From Actinomycetales bacterium (GTDB lineage: Bacteria; Actinomycetota; Actinomycetes; Actinomycetales; Dermatophilaceae): a stretch of DNA of 64,000 bases. Position 1 is the stretch's first letter. Each line of letters starts with the position of its first letter. Below are positions 26,610 to 35,680 of this stretch, piece after piece. The DNA is taken from the NCBI GenBank assembly GCA_016710385.1, contig JADJVX010000017.1:558001-622000 (forward strand), given 5' to 3'. Position numbers and translations under genes: made by a program. The notes below the pieces were generated by a model. It ran no database searches. It saw nothing but the letters and a program-made list of their open reading frames with translations, and was not told the DNA's origin.

Positions 26610-28829
26610 TCAGAGCGCGTCGATCACCGCGTTGAGGGTGGCACTCGGCCGCATCGCCGCTCCGGTCTTGGCCTCGTCCGGGTGGTAGTAGCCACCCATG
26701 TCGACCGGCTGGCCCTGCACTCCGATGAGCTCGGCGTTGATCTTCTCCTCCTCGGCCCGCAGCGTCGCGGCGACCGGGGCAAACCGAGCGGCCAACTCGG
26801 CGTCGGCGGTCTGCGCGGCGAGTTCCTCGGCCCAGAAGAGCGCGAGGTAGTAGTGCGACCCACGGTTGTCGATCTGGCCGACCTTGCGGGCCGGGGACTT
26901 GTTCTCATCGAGGAAGGTCGCGATCGCCTTGTCGAGAGCGTCGGCCAAGACCTGAGCCTTGGCGTTGCCGGTCGTCTGGGCGACGTGCTCCAGGGAGGCA
27001 CCGAGCGCGGAGAACTCACCGAGGGAGTCCCAGCGCAGGTAGTCCTCGGCGACGAACTGCTGCACGTGCTTGGGTGCCGACCCACCGGCCCCGGTCTCGA
27101 AGAGCCCACCGCCGGCGAGCAGCGGCACGACCGAGAGCATCTTGGCCGAGGTGCCCAGCTCGAGGATCGGGAAGAGGTCAGTGAGGTAGTCACGCAGGAC
27201 GTTGCCGGTGACCGAGATGGTGTCCTTGCCCTCACGAATCCGCTCAAGGCACCAGCGGATCGCCTCGACGGGCGCGAGGATCCGGTATTCGATGCCGGTG
27301 AGGTCGTGGTCAGCGAGGTACTGCTCCACCTTGGCGATGACGTTGCGGTCGTGGGCCCGCCCGGAGTCGAGGTAGAAGCAGGCCGGGGCGCCGGTGATCC
27401 GGGCACGGGTGACGGCCAGCTTGACCCAGTCCTGGATCGGGATGTCGCGCACCCGGCTCATCCGCCAGATGTCGCCGGCCCCGCACTCGTGGCTCATCAG
27501 GACGGCGCCGTCCGGGCCGACGACCCGGACGGTGCCTGCGGCCGGGAGGATGAAGGTCGTCGGGTGCGAGCCGTACTCCTCGGCCTTTTGCGCCATCAGC
27601 CCGACATTGGGCACCGAGCCCATGGTCGCCGGGTCGAGCGCGCCGTGGGTGCGGCAGTTGTCGAACACCTCGGCATACATCGGGCCGTAGCAGCGGTCGG
27701 GGACCATCGCGAGCGTGGGCTGGAGCTGGCCGTCCCAGTTCCACATCTGACCGGAGTCGCGCACGACGACCGGCATCGACGCGTCGATGATCGTGTCATT
27801 GCTGAAGTGCAGGTTGGTGATGCCCTTGTCGCTGTTGACCATCGCGATCGCGGGGCGCACGGCATACAGGTCGGCGAGGTCGGCCTTGATGGCCGCCTGG
27901 GTGTCCTCGGGAAGGGTCGCGACGCGGGCTTCGAGGTCGCCCATGCCGAGGTTGGGGTTGAAACCGAGCTCGGCCAACACGTCGGCGTACTTCTCCAGCA
28001 CCGGGGCGTAGAAGACCGAGACGCCGTGACCGAACATCACCGGGTCGGAGACCTTCATCATCGTCGCCTTGAGATGCAACGACAGCAGCAGGCCGTCGGC
28101 CTTGGCAGCCTCGATCTGGGCGGCGTAGAAGTCGCGCAGCTTGGCCACGCTCATAAACGTGCCGTCGACGATCTCGCCCGGCAGGGTGGGCACCTTCGCG
28201 GCCAGCACGGTGACAGCGCCATCGGCGCCGACGTGCTCGATCCGCAGGTCGCCGCCGTCGGGCATGACCACGGACTGCTCGTTGCCGTAGAAGTCGCCCT
28301 CGGTCATCGTCGCGACCCGTGCCTTGGTGGCCGGGTCCCACGCACCGAGGCGATGGGGGTGCTTCTTAGCGAAGTTCTTCACCGAGAGCGGCGCGCGACG
28401 GTCCGAGTTTCCCTCGCGCAGAACCGGGTTGACGGCCGAGCCGAGGACCTTCGAGTATGCCGCGGCCGTCGCCTTCTCCTCGTCGGTCGCGGGGGCCTCG
28501 GGGTAGTCCGGCACGTCGAAGCCCTGGCTCTGCAGCTCGGCGATGGCGGCCTTGAGCTGCGGCACCGACGCGGAGATATTGGGCAGCTTGATGATGTTGG
28601 CCTCGGGGGTGAGCGTCAGCGCGCCCAGTGCGGCGAGGTTGTCGGCGATCCGCTGGTCCTCACGCAACCGCTCCGGGAAGGCCGCGAGGATGCGGCCGGC
28701 CAGGGAGATGTCGCTCGTGACGACCTCGACTCCGGTGCCCTTGGTGAACGCCTGCACGATCGGCAAGAACGAGTACGTCGCCAGGGCAGGCGCCTCGTCG
28801 ATCTTGGTCCACACAATGGTCGAGGTCAT
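26610..28829 (-). CDS. icd: NADP-dependent isocitrate dehydrogenase, monomeric type
   Basis: TCA-cycle enzyme converting isocitrate to 2-oxoglutarate and CO2 with NADP+. The 739 residues match the monomeric (IDH-II) family and share no layout with the dimeric form of about 400 residues. Visible family blocks include FTKGTGVEVVTSDISLAGR near residue 29, KATMMKVSDPVMFGHGVSV near 250, and IDNRGSHYYLALFWAEEL near 655. ATG 28829 has AAGGAC seven bases upstream. The upstream frame stays open but passes through promoter sequence, so a longer protein is unlikely. Confidence 0.95.
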   Translation of the reverse strand: MTSTIVWTKIDEAPALATYSFLPIVQAFTKGTGVEVVTSDISLAGRILAAFPERLREDQRIADNLAALGALTLTPEANIIKLPNISASVPQLKAAIAELQSQGFDVPDYPEAPATDEEKATAAAYSKVLGSAVNPVLREGNSDRRAPLSVKNFAKKHPHRLGAWDPATKARVATMTEGDFYGNEQSVVMPDGGDLRIEHVGADGAVTVLAAKVPTLPGEIVDGTFMSVAKLRDFYAAQIEAAKADGLLLSLHLKATMMKVSDPVMFGHGVSVFYAPVLEKYADVLAELGFNPNLGMGDLEARVATLPEDTQAAIKADLADLYAVRPAIAMVNSDKGITNLHFSNDTIIDASMPVVVRDSGQMWNWDGQLQPTLAMVPDRCYGPMYAEVFDNCRTHGALDPATMGSVPNVGLMAQKAEEYGSHPTTFILPAAGTVRVVGPDGAVLMSHECGAGDIWRMSRVRDIPIQDWVKLAVTRARITGAPACFYLDSGRAHDRNVIAKVEQYLADHDLTGIEYRILAPVEAIRWCLERIREGKDTISVTGNVLRDYLTDLFPILELGTSAKMLSVVPLLAGGGLFETGAGGSAPKHVQQFVAEDYLRWDSLGEFSALGASLEHVAQTTGNAKAQVLADALDKAIATFLDENKSPARKVGQIDNRGSHYYLALFWAEELAAQTADAELAARFAPVAATLRAEEEKINAELIGVQGQPVDMGGYYHPDEAKTGAAMRPSATLNAVIDAL

Positions 28830-28887
28830 CGCATTTCGTCCTTCGGATCGGCTGATGGGCGGGGTCACCACCCAGGCTACCGGCGCA

Positions 28888-28938
28888 CGGCATACCGGTT
28901 CCGAGGGTAGCTTGACGTCAAGATACTTTGGTATGCCG
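28888..28938 (-). promoter_or_regulatory. isocitrate dehydrogenase upstream region with palindrome and octamer pair
   Basis: The perfect 12-bp palindrome CTTGACGTCAAG (28911-28922) lies between two inverted octamers (28888-28895 and 28931-28938). TTGACG within it could serve as -35 and TAGCCT (28879-28874) as -10. The palindrome would then be well placed as an operator. Inferred from position. Confidence 0.4.
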
Positions 28939-29086
28939 TGCCGCGTCGGCTCGGTCACAACCTCACGGTCACCGGCGAGCCGCCACTTTATTTCTCGACG
29001 GAAAGCCCCGGAGCGGGGGTCACTCATCTTAAGCTTCTCTTAACGTTCGGGCTCGGGGAAAGCACGCAACGCAAGGGGGCACCACC

Positions 29087-31243
29087 GTGATCAATCGTCG
29101 GACCTTCCTCGCCTACTCCGGCGGCACCGCACTTACCCTGTTCCTTGTCGGCGGCAACGGCATACCTCAGGCCGTAGGGCAAGTAGCCGGCGGCAGCCTC
29201 GACCCGGCCGGGGTGCCGCAATTCCTCACCCCGCTGCTCGTCCCGCCGGTGATGCCTACCCACGGGAGGCTCACCGCCAAGGGCGGGCGCAATGCCGACT
29301 ACTACGAGATCTCGATGCGGCAGTTCCGGCAACAGATCCTGCCCGACGGACTGCCCCAGACGACGGTCTGGGGCTACGGCCCGGCGCGGGCGCCGCGGCG
29401 TGGAACGGCGGTCCACCACGCCCCGTCGCTGACCATCGAAGCCAAATGGGAGACCCCGGTCCGGATCAAGTGGGTCAACGACCTCGTGGCCGACGATGGC
29501 ACCTATCTGCCGCACCTGCTACCGGTCGACCCCACCCTGCACTGGGCCAATCCCGGTCGGGTCTTGGACGACCAGGGTCGCGCCCGAACGGATACCCGGC
29601 CGTCCTACGCGGGCAAGACCTATGTCAAGCCCGCCGAGTTCACCGACCCCGCGACGCAGTACACCGACTATCGCGGTCCGGTCCCGATCGTCACCCACGT
29701 CCATGGGGCGATGGGAATCGGCGACGAGAGCGACGGATACCCCGAGGCGTGGTACCTCCCGGTGGCGAGCAATCTGCCTGTCGATCATGCGACGGTCGGT
29801 CACTGGTATGACTTCCACGCGGCGACCTATGCGGCGAAATTCGGCGAGACCTGGGGACCGGGCTATGCGATCTCGCACTACCCCAATCTCAACCGGGCCT
29901 CCACGCTCTGGTATCACGACCACACCCTAGGGATGACCCGCCTCAACGTGTATGCCGGTCCCGCCGGCTTCTTCATCTTGCGGGGCGGCCCGAGCGGCGA
30001 CGGTGCGGTGCGGGACTCTCGGACGGGCGCCGCTGCGGTCTTCCCTGGGCCCTATCCCAAGGAAGGCGACAAACCTACCAAGGCATATCGGGAGATCCCC
30101 CTGGCGATCCAGGATCGGTCCTTCAACGCCGACGGGTCGCTGTTCTACCCCGACACACGGGCATTCTTTGACGAGTTGCCTCCCCCCTACATCCCCGCCA
30201 GCGACGTCTCGCCGGTGTGGAATCCCGAGTTCTTCGGCAACGCCATGATGGTCAACGGCCGGACTTGGCCGTTCCTGCAGGTCGAGCAAGCCCGCTATCG
30301 CTTCCGGGTGCTCAATGGGTGCGGATCCCGGTTCCTCATCCTGGACTTTGCCTCGATCCCGGGGGTGCAGGTCCATCAGGTCGGCAGCGAAGGCGGCTTC
30401 CTCGCCTCCCCCGTCGACGTCATGGCGACCGCGGGAGGCAAGCTCCTCATGGCACCGGCTGAGCGCGCCGACCTCATCGTCGACTTCGCAGCCGTACCCA
30501 TCGGATCTCATGTCCTGACCAACGTCGGACCCGATGCGCCCTTCGGTGGCGGAGCGCCCGGCACGGACTTTGATCCCGCCGACCCAGCGACCACCGGACG
30601 GGTCATGCAATTCCGGGTCATCGCGGCCGCGACACCCGACCCCAGCACCCCCGCCGCTTTCCTCACCCTGCCCACGCGTCCGGCGCTCCCCGCGGCAACC
30701 GTGCGACGACCCCTCGCCCTCATCGAGCACATGTCCAGCCGCCCGGGCCACTCCCCCATCGCGGCCATGCTCGGCGACGTCGAGGGCGATCCCAACACCG
30801 GGTGGGTCAGCACGCGCGCCCGCATGTGGATGGATCCGATCTCCCAGAACCCCGCGCTGGGCGCGACCGAGATCTGGGAGTTCTACAACACGACCGCGGA
30901 CGCACACCCCATTCACGTGCACGAGGTCGCCTTCGAGGTGCTCGACCGGCAGGCCATCGAGGTCTATCTGCCGCCATTGGAGGTCCACGCCGGCATGCCG
31001 ATGACCCATCCCGCCCCGATGGTGCGCGTTGCGCCCGGGTCGACTCCTCGGCCTCCGGAAGCGACCGAGAGCAACGTCAAGGACACGGTCATCGCTTACC
31101 CCGGCGAGGTCACCCGCATCAAGGCGACCTTCAAGGTCCCCGGCCGGTTCGTGTGGCACTGCCACATCGTCGAGCACGAGGACAACGAGATGATGCTGCC
31201 CTTGCACGTGGGTCCGCCCCGCTCCGGAGAGCCGCAGCCATAA
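29087..31243 (+). CDS. Tat-exported multicopper oxidase
   Basis: Secreted copper enzyme of 718 residues, CotA/bilirubin oxidase-like. The N-terminal twin-arginine signal (NRRTFLAYSGG) exports the folded protein. Copper ligands appear in order: HVHG near 207, WYHDHTLGM near 276, HPIHVHE near 610, and HCHIVEHEDNEMM near 690, the last including the type-1 Cys and axial Met. The family oxidises phenols, Mn or Cu(I) while reducing O2 to water; the substrate here is unknown. GTG 29087 has AAGGGGG seven bases upstream. It is a single gene. Confidence 0.93.
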   Translation: MINRRTFLAYSGGTALTLFLVGGNGIPQAVGQVAGGSLDPAGVPQFLTPLLVPPVMPTHGRLTAKGGRNADYYEISMRQFRQQILPDGLPQTTVWGYGPARAPRRGTAVHHAPSLTIEAKWETPVRIKWVNDLVADDGTYLPHLLPVDPTLHWANPGRVLDDQGRARTDTRPSYAGKTYVKPAEFTDPATQYTDYRGPVPIVTHVHGAMGIGDESDGYPEAWYLPVASNLPVDHATVGHWYDFHAATYAAKFGETWGPGYAISHYPNLNRASTLWYHDHTLGMTRLNVYAGPAGFFILRGGPSGDGAVRDSRTGAAAVFPGPYPKEGDKPTKAYREIPLAIQDRSFNADGSLFYPDTRAFFDELPPPYIPASDVSPVWNPEFFGNAMMVNGRTWPFLQVEQARYRFRVLNGCGSRFLILDFASIPGVQVHQVGSEGGFLASPVDVMATAGGKLLMAPAERADLIVDFAAVPIGSHVLTNVGPDAPFGGGAPGTDFDPADPATTGRVMQFRVIAAATPDPSTPAAFLTLPTRPALPAATVRRPLALIEHMSSRPGHSPIAAMLGDVEGDPNTGWVSTRARMWMDPISQNPALGATEIWEFYNTTADAHPIHVHEVAFEVLDRQAIEVYLPPLEVHAGMPMTHPAPMVRVAPGSTPRPPEATESNVKDTVIAYPGEVTRIKATFKVPGRFVWHCHIVEHEDNEMMLPLHVGPPRSGEPQP

Positions 31244-31348
31244 TCCGGGCTGCACTGATCGGCCGCGATAGTCTCTGCCCCGTCACCCGGCATACGGCAG
31301 TAGCCGACGACGGAGGGGACCGGGGACGTTACGGATAGGAGAAACACC

Positions 31349-32125
31349 ATGCAGCCCGCTCTGAGCAAGCGCATCGGCGCCGAATTACTCGGCACCTTCT
31401 GGCTCGTCTTCGGCGGATGCGGCAGCGCCGTGTTCGCTGCCAAGTTCTTCAGCGAAGGGTCAGTGACCAACCCGGCGGGCACCGAGATCGGCATCGGCCT
31501 GCTCGGTGTCGCGCTCGCCTTCGGTCTGACCGTCGTGACGATGGCGTATGCCGTGGGTCACGTCTCCGGCGGCCACTTCAACCCCGCTGTGACCCTCGGC
31601 CTCTGGGCCGCCAAGCGGTTCGACAAGCTCAACGAGGTCGGCGCCTACATCGCCGCCCAGGTCGTCGGCGGCCTGCTCGCCGGCGCCTGCCTCTGGGGCT
31701 TGGCCAAGAGCGCGAAGGGCTCCGAAGCAGTCGTGGGCAATCTCGCCGCCAATGGCTACGGCGATCACTCCCCCGGCGGGTACTCGATGTGGGCGGTCTT
31801 CCTGGCCGAGGCCCTGCTCACCGCCTTCTTCCTGTTCATCATCCTGGGAGTCACCACCCGGCACGCGCCGGTCGGATTCGCGCCCCTGGCCATCGGTCTC
31901 GCGCTGACGCTCATCCACCTCATCTCGATCCCGATCAGCAACACCTCGGTCAACCCGGCCCGCTCGACCGCGGTTGCCTTCTTCAACGGCAACGGGGCAC
32001 CCGGCCAGTTGTGGATGTTCTGGGTCGCTCCCATCGTCGGGGCGATCATCGCGGGCTTCACCTACGAGGCCATCACCGGCATCGACGCCTCCAACGAGGA
32101 CATCGACGGCGAGTTGCAGCGCTGA
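31349..32125 (+). CDS. aqpZ: aquaporin Z-type water channel
   Basis: Membrane channel of 258 residues with six helices and both pore NPA motifs, HFNPAVT near residue 73 and SVNPARS near 203. An Arg follows the second NPA and His/Cys-type selectivity residues fit a water rather than glycerol channel. A loop of about 25 residues after helix 3 is longer than in E. coli AqpZ. AGGAG lies seven bases before the ATG. It is followed by a good terminator. Confidence 0.93.
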   Translation: MQPALSKRIGAELLGTFWLVFGGCGSAVFAAKFFSEGSVTNPAGTEIGIGLLGVALAFGLTVVTMAYAVGHVSGGHFNPAVTLGLWAAKRFDKLNEVGAYIAAQVVGGLLAGACLWGLAKSAKGSEAVVGNLAANGYGDHSPGGYSMWAVFLAEALLTAFFLFIILGVTTRHAPVGFAPLAIGLALTLIHLISIPISNTSVNPARSTAVAFFNGNGAPGQLWMFWVAPIVGAIIAGFTYEAITGIDASNEDIDGELQR

Positions 32126-32153
32126 CGCTCCGCGGCCGACCGGCCGCTGCTGT

Positions 32154-32190
32154 CCGAGGCCCCAGTTCTGTCCGCAGACTGGGGCCTCGG
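32154..32190 (+). terminator. aqpZ terminator
   Basis: A perfect 13-bp stem (32154-32166 with 32178-32190) and an 11-base loop, followed by CCTTCATT, 28 bases after the aqpZ stop. Confidence 0.8.
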
Positions 32191-32218
32191 CCTTCATTAG
32201 GGGAGATTCAGCCTCAAT

Positions 32219-32248
32219 CCTTCACTCGATCGAATGAAGGGTCTAGAC
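32219..32248 (+). promoter_or_regulatory. promoter and palindromic operator candidate of the SatD-like pair
   Basis: A 22-bp dyad (32219-32240) centred on TCGATCGA with a single mismatched pair sits just before the -10 box TAGACT (32243-32248), covering the -35 region. Binding there would block polymerase, so autoregulation by the helix-turn-helix protein downstream is plausible but untested. Confidence 0.5.
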
Positions 32249-32275
32249 TTGAGTTCGCCGAAACAGGAGGGACCG

Positions 32276-32920
32276 ATGTTCGTCATCACTGCCGACCAGG
32301 TCGACAGCCGTCGCTACCACGACCGGGTGCCGGCCGCCCTGACCCTGCTGGCCCGCAATCCCTCGTCGGACGGGGGCTCCGGCCGCGGTTTCGAACGAAC
32401 CGCCGGTGACGAGATCCAGGGCGTCTGCGAGGCGCCCGAGGAGGTGCTCGACATCGTCACCACGTTGATCCGTCACGGCCAATGGCGGATCGGCATCGGG
32501 ATCGGGCCAGTCGACCTGCCACTGCCGGATTCGCCCCGGGAAGGTCGTGGAGCGGCCTTCGTGGCCGCCCGAGACGCCGTCCAGGCGGCCCACCCGGTGC
32601 CGGGTCAATTGGCCGTCCGAGCGCGGTTCGCACCCGCCACGGCACGCGGCCTGCGGGAGGCGAGCGGACGGCATACCAAGTATGCCGAGAGCGCCCTGCT
32701 GCTCTACGCACGCCTCTTGCGCTCGCGGACTCCGGAGGGGTGGCAGGTCATCGACCACCTCGCCCGTGGCCTCACCCAGAAGGACACCGCGGTGAAGCTC
32801 GGCGTGACGCCGTCGGCAGTGAGCCAGCGGGTGCGCCGCGCCGGGTGGCAGGAGCAGGTCCGAGGGCGCGAACTCATCGCCCACCACCTGTCGGTGGCCG
32901 ACGGTAGAACGGACTCCTAG
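32276..32920 (+). CDS. SatD-like protein with C-terminal helix-turn-helix
   Basis: Protein of 214 residues. The N-terminus (MFVITADQVDSRRYHDRVP) resembles SatD-family proteins. The C-terminal region (DHLARGLTQKDTAVKLGVTPSAV split by a turn near 165-190) looks like a sigma-region-4/LuxR-like helix-turn-helix. ATG 32276 has a strong AGGAGGG four bases upstream; an in-frame ATG at 32234 lies inside the operator dyad and is rejected. It is followed after 16 bases by a small membrane protein, a pairing seen for SatD families. DNA binding is inferred; biological role unknown. Confidence 0.7.
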   Translation: MFVITADQVDSRRYHDRVPAALTLLARNPSSDGGSGRGFERTAGDEIQGVCEAPEEVLDIVTTLIRHGQWRIGIGIGPVDLPLPDSPREGRGAAFVAARDAVQAAHPVPGQLAVRARFAPATARGLREASGRHTKYAESALLLYARLLRSRTPEGWQVIDHLARGLTQKDTAVKLGVTPSAVSQRVRRAGWQEQVRGRELIAHHLSVADGRTDS

Positions 32921-32936
32921 ACAACGAGGAGGTCCG

Positions 32937-33350
32937 ATGGCGACGGTGTCGTGGCTGCCGGTCGTGGGCGCGGTTGCGCTGGGCCTGGTGGCGATCGTCG
33001 GCGGCAGTCCGGTGACCCTGCTGGTGTTCCGCACGGTGGATCGAGACCACGGCCGCAAAGGCATCGCGCCGAGCGTGCAGGCCGCCGGTGGGGTGTTGCG
33101 CGGCGGGCGCGCCATCGGGCTGCTGGAGCGCGCGGCCGTCGTCGCGGCCATGGTGGCCGGCTGGCCCGAGGGCATCGGCGCGGTCATCGCGCTCAAGGGC
33201 TTGGGCCGCTTCGCCGAGTTGCGCGGTGACACCCCGGGCACTGCCGAGCGCTTCCTCATCGGTAGCTTCACCAGCCTGCTGTGGGCGGGTGTGTTGGCTG
33301 CGTTGGCCCGCGTTCTGGTGGTGTCGGCAGGCCTGATCGCAGGGCCATGA
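32937..33350 (+). CDS. small membrane protein, partner of the SatD-like gene
   Basis: Function not recognised. The 137 residues have an N-terminal hydrophobic helix (about 5-28), a basic loop, a second weakly hydrophobic region (about 62-85) and a C-terminal helix (about 112-135). GAGGAGG four bases before the ATG and the 16-base spacing make it an operon with the SatD-like gene. A GC-rich dyad near 33380-33400 after the stop may terminate the pair. Confidence 0.7.
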   Translation: MATVSWLPVVGAVALGLVAIVGGSPVTLLVFRTVDRDHGRKGIAPSVQAAGGVLRGGRAIGLLERAAVVAAMVAGWPEGIGAVIALKGLGRFAELRGDTPGTAERFLIGSFTSLLWAGVLAALARVLVVSAGLIAGP

Positions 33351-33409
33351 GTGGCGAAGACTACGTCCCGGTGGGCCGCCGCGGGGGTCCCCGCCGCGGG
33401 CTTCGCTGA

Positions 33410-33415
33410 TAGCGT
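33410..33415 (+). promoter_or_regulatory. -10 box candidate for mdh
   Basis: TAGCGT about 40 bases before the mdh GTG; GGGAG lies next to the start, so mdh has a leader of roughly 33 bases. Confidence 0.4.
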
Positions 33416-33454
33416 CGAGCACAGCCCAATCCACCGACGCCAAAGGGAGATTTC

Positions 33455-34435
33455 GTGAGCACCACGCCCGTCAAGGTTGCCGTCACCGGCGCTGCCGGCC
33501 AGATCGGTTACAGCCTGCTCTTCCGCATCGCCAGCGGGGCGTTGCTGGGTCCGGACACCCCGGTCGAGCTGCGCCTGCTGGAGATCACCCCCGCCCTCAA
33601 GGCCCTCGAGGGTGTCGTCATGGAACTCGACGACTGCGCCTTCCCGACCCTTGCCGGCGTCGTCATCGGCGACGACCCCGAGAAGGTCTTCGAGGGCGCC
33701 AACGCCGCCATGCTCGTGGGCGCGATGCCGCGCAAGGAAGGCATGGACCGCGCCGACCTGCTGGCCGCCAACGGCAAGATCTTTACCGGCCAGGGTGCCG
33801 CCCTCAACAAGGTGGCCGCCGACGACATCAAGGTGCTCGTCACCGGCAACCCGGCCAACACCAACGCCCTCATCGCGATGGCCAACGCCCCCGATATCCC
33901 CAAGGAGCGCTTCAACGCGCTGACCCGCCTGGACCACAACCGGGCCAAGACCCAGCTGGCGCAGAAGCTCGGGGTGCACGTCGACGCGATCACCAACCTC
34001 GCGATCTGGGGCAACCACGACGACTCGATGTACCCCGACCTCTACAACACCAAGGTCGACGGCAAGATCGCGGCCGACCTCGTCGACGAGGCCTGGATCA
34101 CCGACACCTTCATCCCGACCGTCGCCACCCGTGGCGGGGCGATCATCAAGGCTCGTGGCCTGTCGTCGGCGGCCTCCGCGGCCAATGCGACGATCGACCA
34201 CATGCGCGACTGGATGCTCGGCACCAGCGACTGGGTGTCGATGTCGGTGCCGTCGGATGGCTCTTATGGCGTGACCGAGGGCATCGTGTCGTCGTTCCCG
34301 TGCGTGGTGAAGGACGGCAAGTACGAGATCGTCCAGGGCATCGACCTGTCCGACTTCAGCCGGGAGCGCATCATGGCCTCTGTGGCGCGCCTGGAGTCCG
34401 AGCGTGACCAGGTCAAGGCTCTCGGCTTGATCTGA
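33455..34435 (+). CDS. mdh: malate dehydrogenase
   Basis: NAD-dependent malate/oxaloacetate enzyme of the TCA cycle, 326 residues, of the cytosolic-type group found in Actinobacteria. The NAD-binding GAAGQIGYSLLF starts near residue 11, the mobile-loop arginines are in GAMPRKEGMDRADLL near 90, and the active-site His is in IWGNHDDSMYPD near 187. GTG 33455 has GGGAG five bases upstream. It is transcribed alone and ends in a strong terminator. Confidence 0.96.
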   Translation: MSTTPVKVAVTGAAGQIGYSLLFRIASGALLGPDTPVELRLLEITPALKALEGVVMELDDCAFPTLAGVVIGDDPEKVFEGANAAMLVGAMPRKEGMDRADLLAANGKIFTGQGAALNKVAADDIKVLVTGNPANTNALIAMANAPDIPKERFNALTRLDHNRAKTQLAQKLGVHVDAITNLAIWGNHDDSMYPDLYNTKVDGKIAADLVDEAWITDTFIPTVATRGGAIIKARGLSSAASAANATIDHMRDWMLGTSDWVSMSVPSDGSYGVTEGIVSSFPCVVKDGKYEIVQGIDLSDFSRERIMASVARLESERDQVKALGLI

Positions 34436-34453
34436 TCCAGCACCGAGCAACGC

Positions 34454-34485
34454 GTGGGGTCCGGCCGAATTCGGCCGGACCCCAC
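34454..34485 (+). terminator. mdh terminator, 32-bp perfect palindrome
   Basis: Sixteen-base arms (34454-34469 and 34470-34485) pair perfectly around GAATTC, followed by TGCTTTTC. Convergent with the DUF3017 gene, so it may serve both directions. A 15-bp direct repeat GCTTTTCGTCGGTCG occurs twice in tandem right after it (34487-34516). Confidence 0.85.
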
Positions 34486-34522
34486 TGCTTTTCGTCGGTC
34501 GGCTTTTCGTCGGTCGGCAGGA

Positions 34523-34795
34523 TCAGGGCATCGGATCCAGTCGCACCAGGCTGAAAGCGACCCCGACAGCCAAGGCCAGGCCCAGCCAACAGCCGATGTC
34601 GACCCAGGCCCGGCGCACTTCCAGTCCGCCCGGTTGGGGTTCGAGACCCCGCAGCAGCGCACCCAGCGCCAGCCCGCCGGACACGACATAGCCGCCCGCG
34701 CGGATGTAGCCGAATCCCGACAAGGTCAATCCGACCAGGACGACGACAAAGACGATCCACCAGGGACCGAGTCGACGCAGCGCACGGCGCTTCAC
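34523..34795 (-). CDS. DUF3017 small membrane protein
   Basis: Membrane protein of 90 residues: a basic N-terminus (KRRALRRLG), two hydrophobic helices (about 12-30 and 36-50), a short loop and a third helix (about 65-84). Size and placement just after folD fit the DUF3017 family of Actinobacteria, whose function is unknown. The GTG start is 12 bases downstream of the folD stop, so it is in the same operon. Confidence 0.75.
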   Translation of the reverse strand: MKRRALRRLGPWWIVFVVVLVGLTLSGFGYIRAGGYVVSGGLALGALLRGLEPQPGGLEVRRAWVDIGCWLGLALAVGVAFSLVRLDPMP

Positions 34796-34807
34796 GGCAA
34801 CCCGGAC

Positions 34808-35680
34808 TCAGCGGCGCGCTGCGAGCTGGCGCTCGGCAGCGGCGACGACATTGGCCAGCAACTCGGCCCGCGTCATCGGACCCACTCCGCCCGGGTTGGG
34901 GCTGATCCAGCCCGCCACGTCGGCCACCTCCGGGGCCACATCCCCCGCCACGCGACTCTTTCCCGTCTCGGGGTCCACGACCCGGGAGACGCCAACGTCG
35001 AGCACTGCCGCACCGGGCTTGACCATGTCGGCGGTGATGATCCCGGGGACGCCCGCAGCGGCGACGACAATGTCGGCCTGCCGCACCTCGGCGGCAAGAT
35101 CACGGGTGCCGGTGTGGCACAGCGTCACGGTGGCGTTCTCACTGCGCCGGGTGAGGATGAGCCCGAGCGGCCGACCCACCGTCAGTCCCCGACCGACGAC
35201 GACGACCTTGGCGCCGGCGATCGCCACGCCGTGCCGACGCAGCAATTCCAGGCAGCCCATCGGGGTGCAGGGCAGCGGCGCGGGTCGCCCCAGAACCAGC
35301 CAACCGAGGTTGACCGGGTGCAGCCCGTCGACATCCTTGGCCGGATCCACTCGTGAGAGCAGCGCCAACTCATCGAGCCCGGTCGGCTGCTGGATGAGAA
35401 ACCCGGTGCACTCGGGGTCGGCATTGAGCTCGTCGATGACGTCCTCGACCTCGGCCTGCGTGGCGGACGCCGGCAGGTCGCGACGGATGCTGCGGATGCC
35501 GAGTTCGGCGCAGTCCTTGTGCTTGGCCGAGACGTACCACCTGCTGCCGGGATCCTCGCCCACGAGGACCGTGCCCAGACCCGGCACGATCCCCTCGGCT
35601 GCCAGGGCCGCGACCCGAGCCCTGAGCTCCACCTTGATCTGCTTGAGGGTCGCTGCGCCGTCGAGGATCTGAGCCGTCAC
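34808..35680 (-). CDS. folD: methylenetetrahydrofolate dehydrogenase / cyclohydrolase
   Basis: Bifunctional enzyme interconverting 5,10-methylene-, methenyl- and 10-formyl-tetrahydrofolate, 290 residues. The catalytic Lys is in YVSAKHKDCAELGI near residue 53, the NADP-binding fold in VVVGRGLTVGRPLG near 165, and the C-terminal signature is PNPGGVGPMT near 262. It makes the formyl donor used by PurH and PurN, encoded upstream on the same strand. The GTG start overlaps the transporter stop by four bases (GTGA), which fixes it although the frame is open further upstream. Confidence 0.95.
   Translation of the reverse strand: MTAQILDGAATLKQIKVELRARVAALAAEGIVPGLGTVLVGEDPGSRWYVSAKHKDCAELGIRSIRRDLPASATQAEVEDVIDELNADPECTGFLIQQPTGLDELALLSRVDPAKDVDGLHPVNLGWLVLGRPAPLPCTPMGCLELLRRHGVAIAGAKVVVVGRGLTVGRPLGLILTRRSENATVTLCHTGTRDLAAEVRQADIVVAAAGVPGIITADMVKPGAAVLDVGVSRVVDPETGKSRVAGDVAPEVADVAGWISPNPGGVGPMTRAELLANVVAAAERQLAARR

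Noticed and set aside
26511..28910. A 799-codon plus-strand open frame opposite isocitrate dehydrogenase
   Set aside because: Antisense shadow of a conserved enzyme; no domain, no ribosome site.
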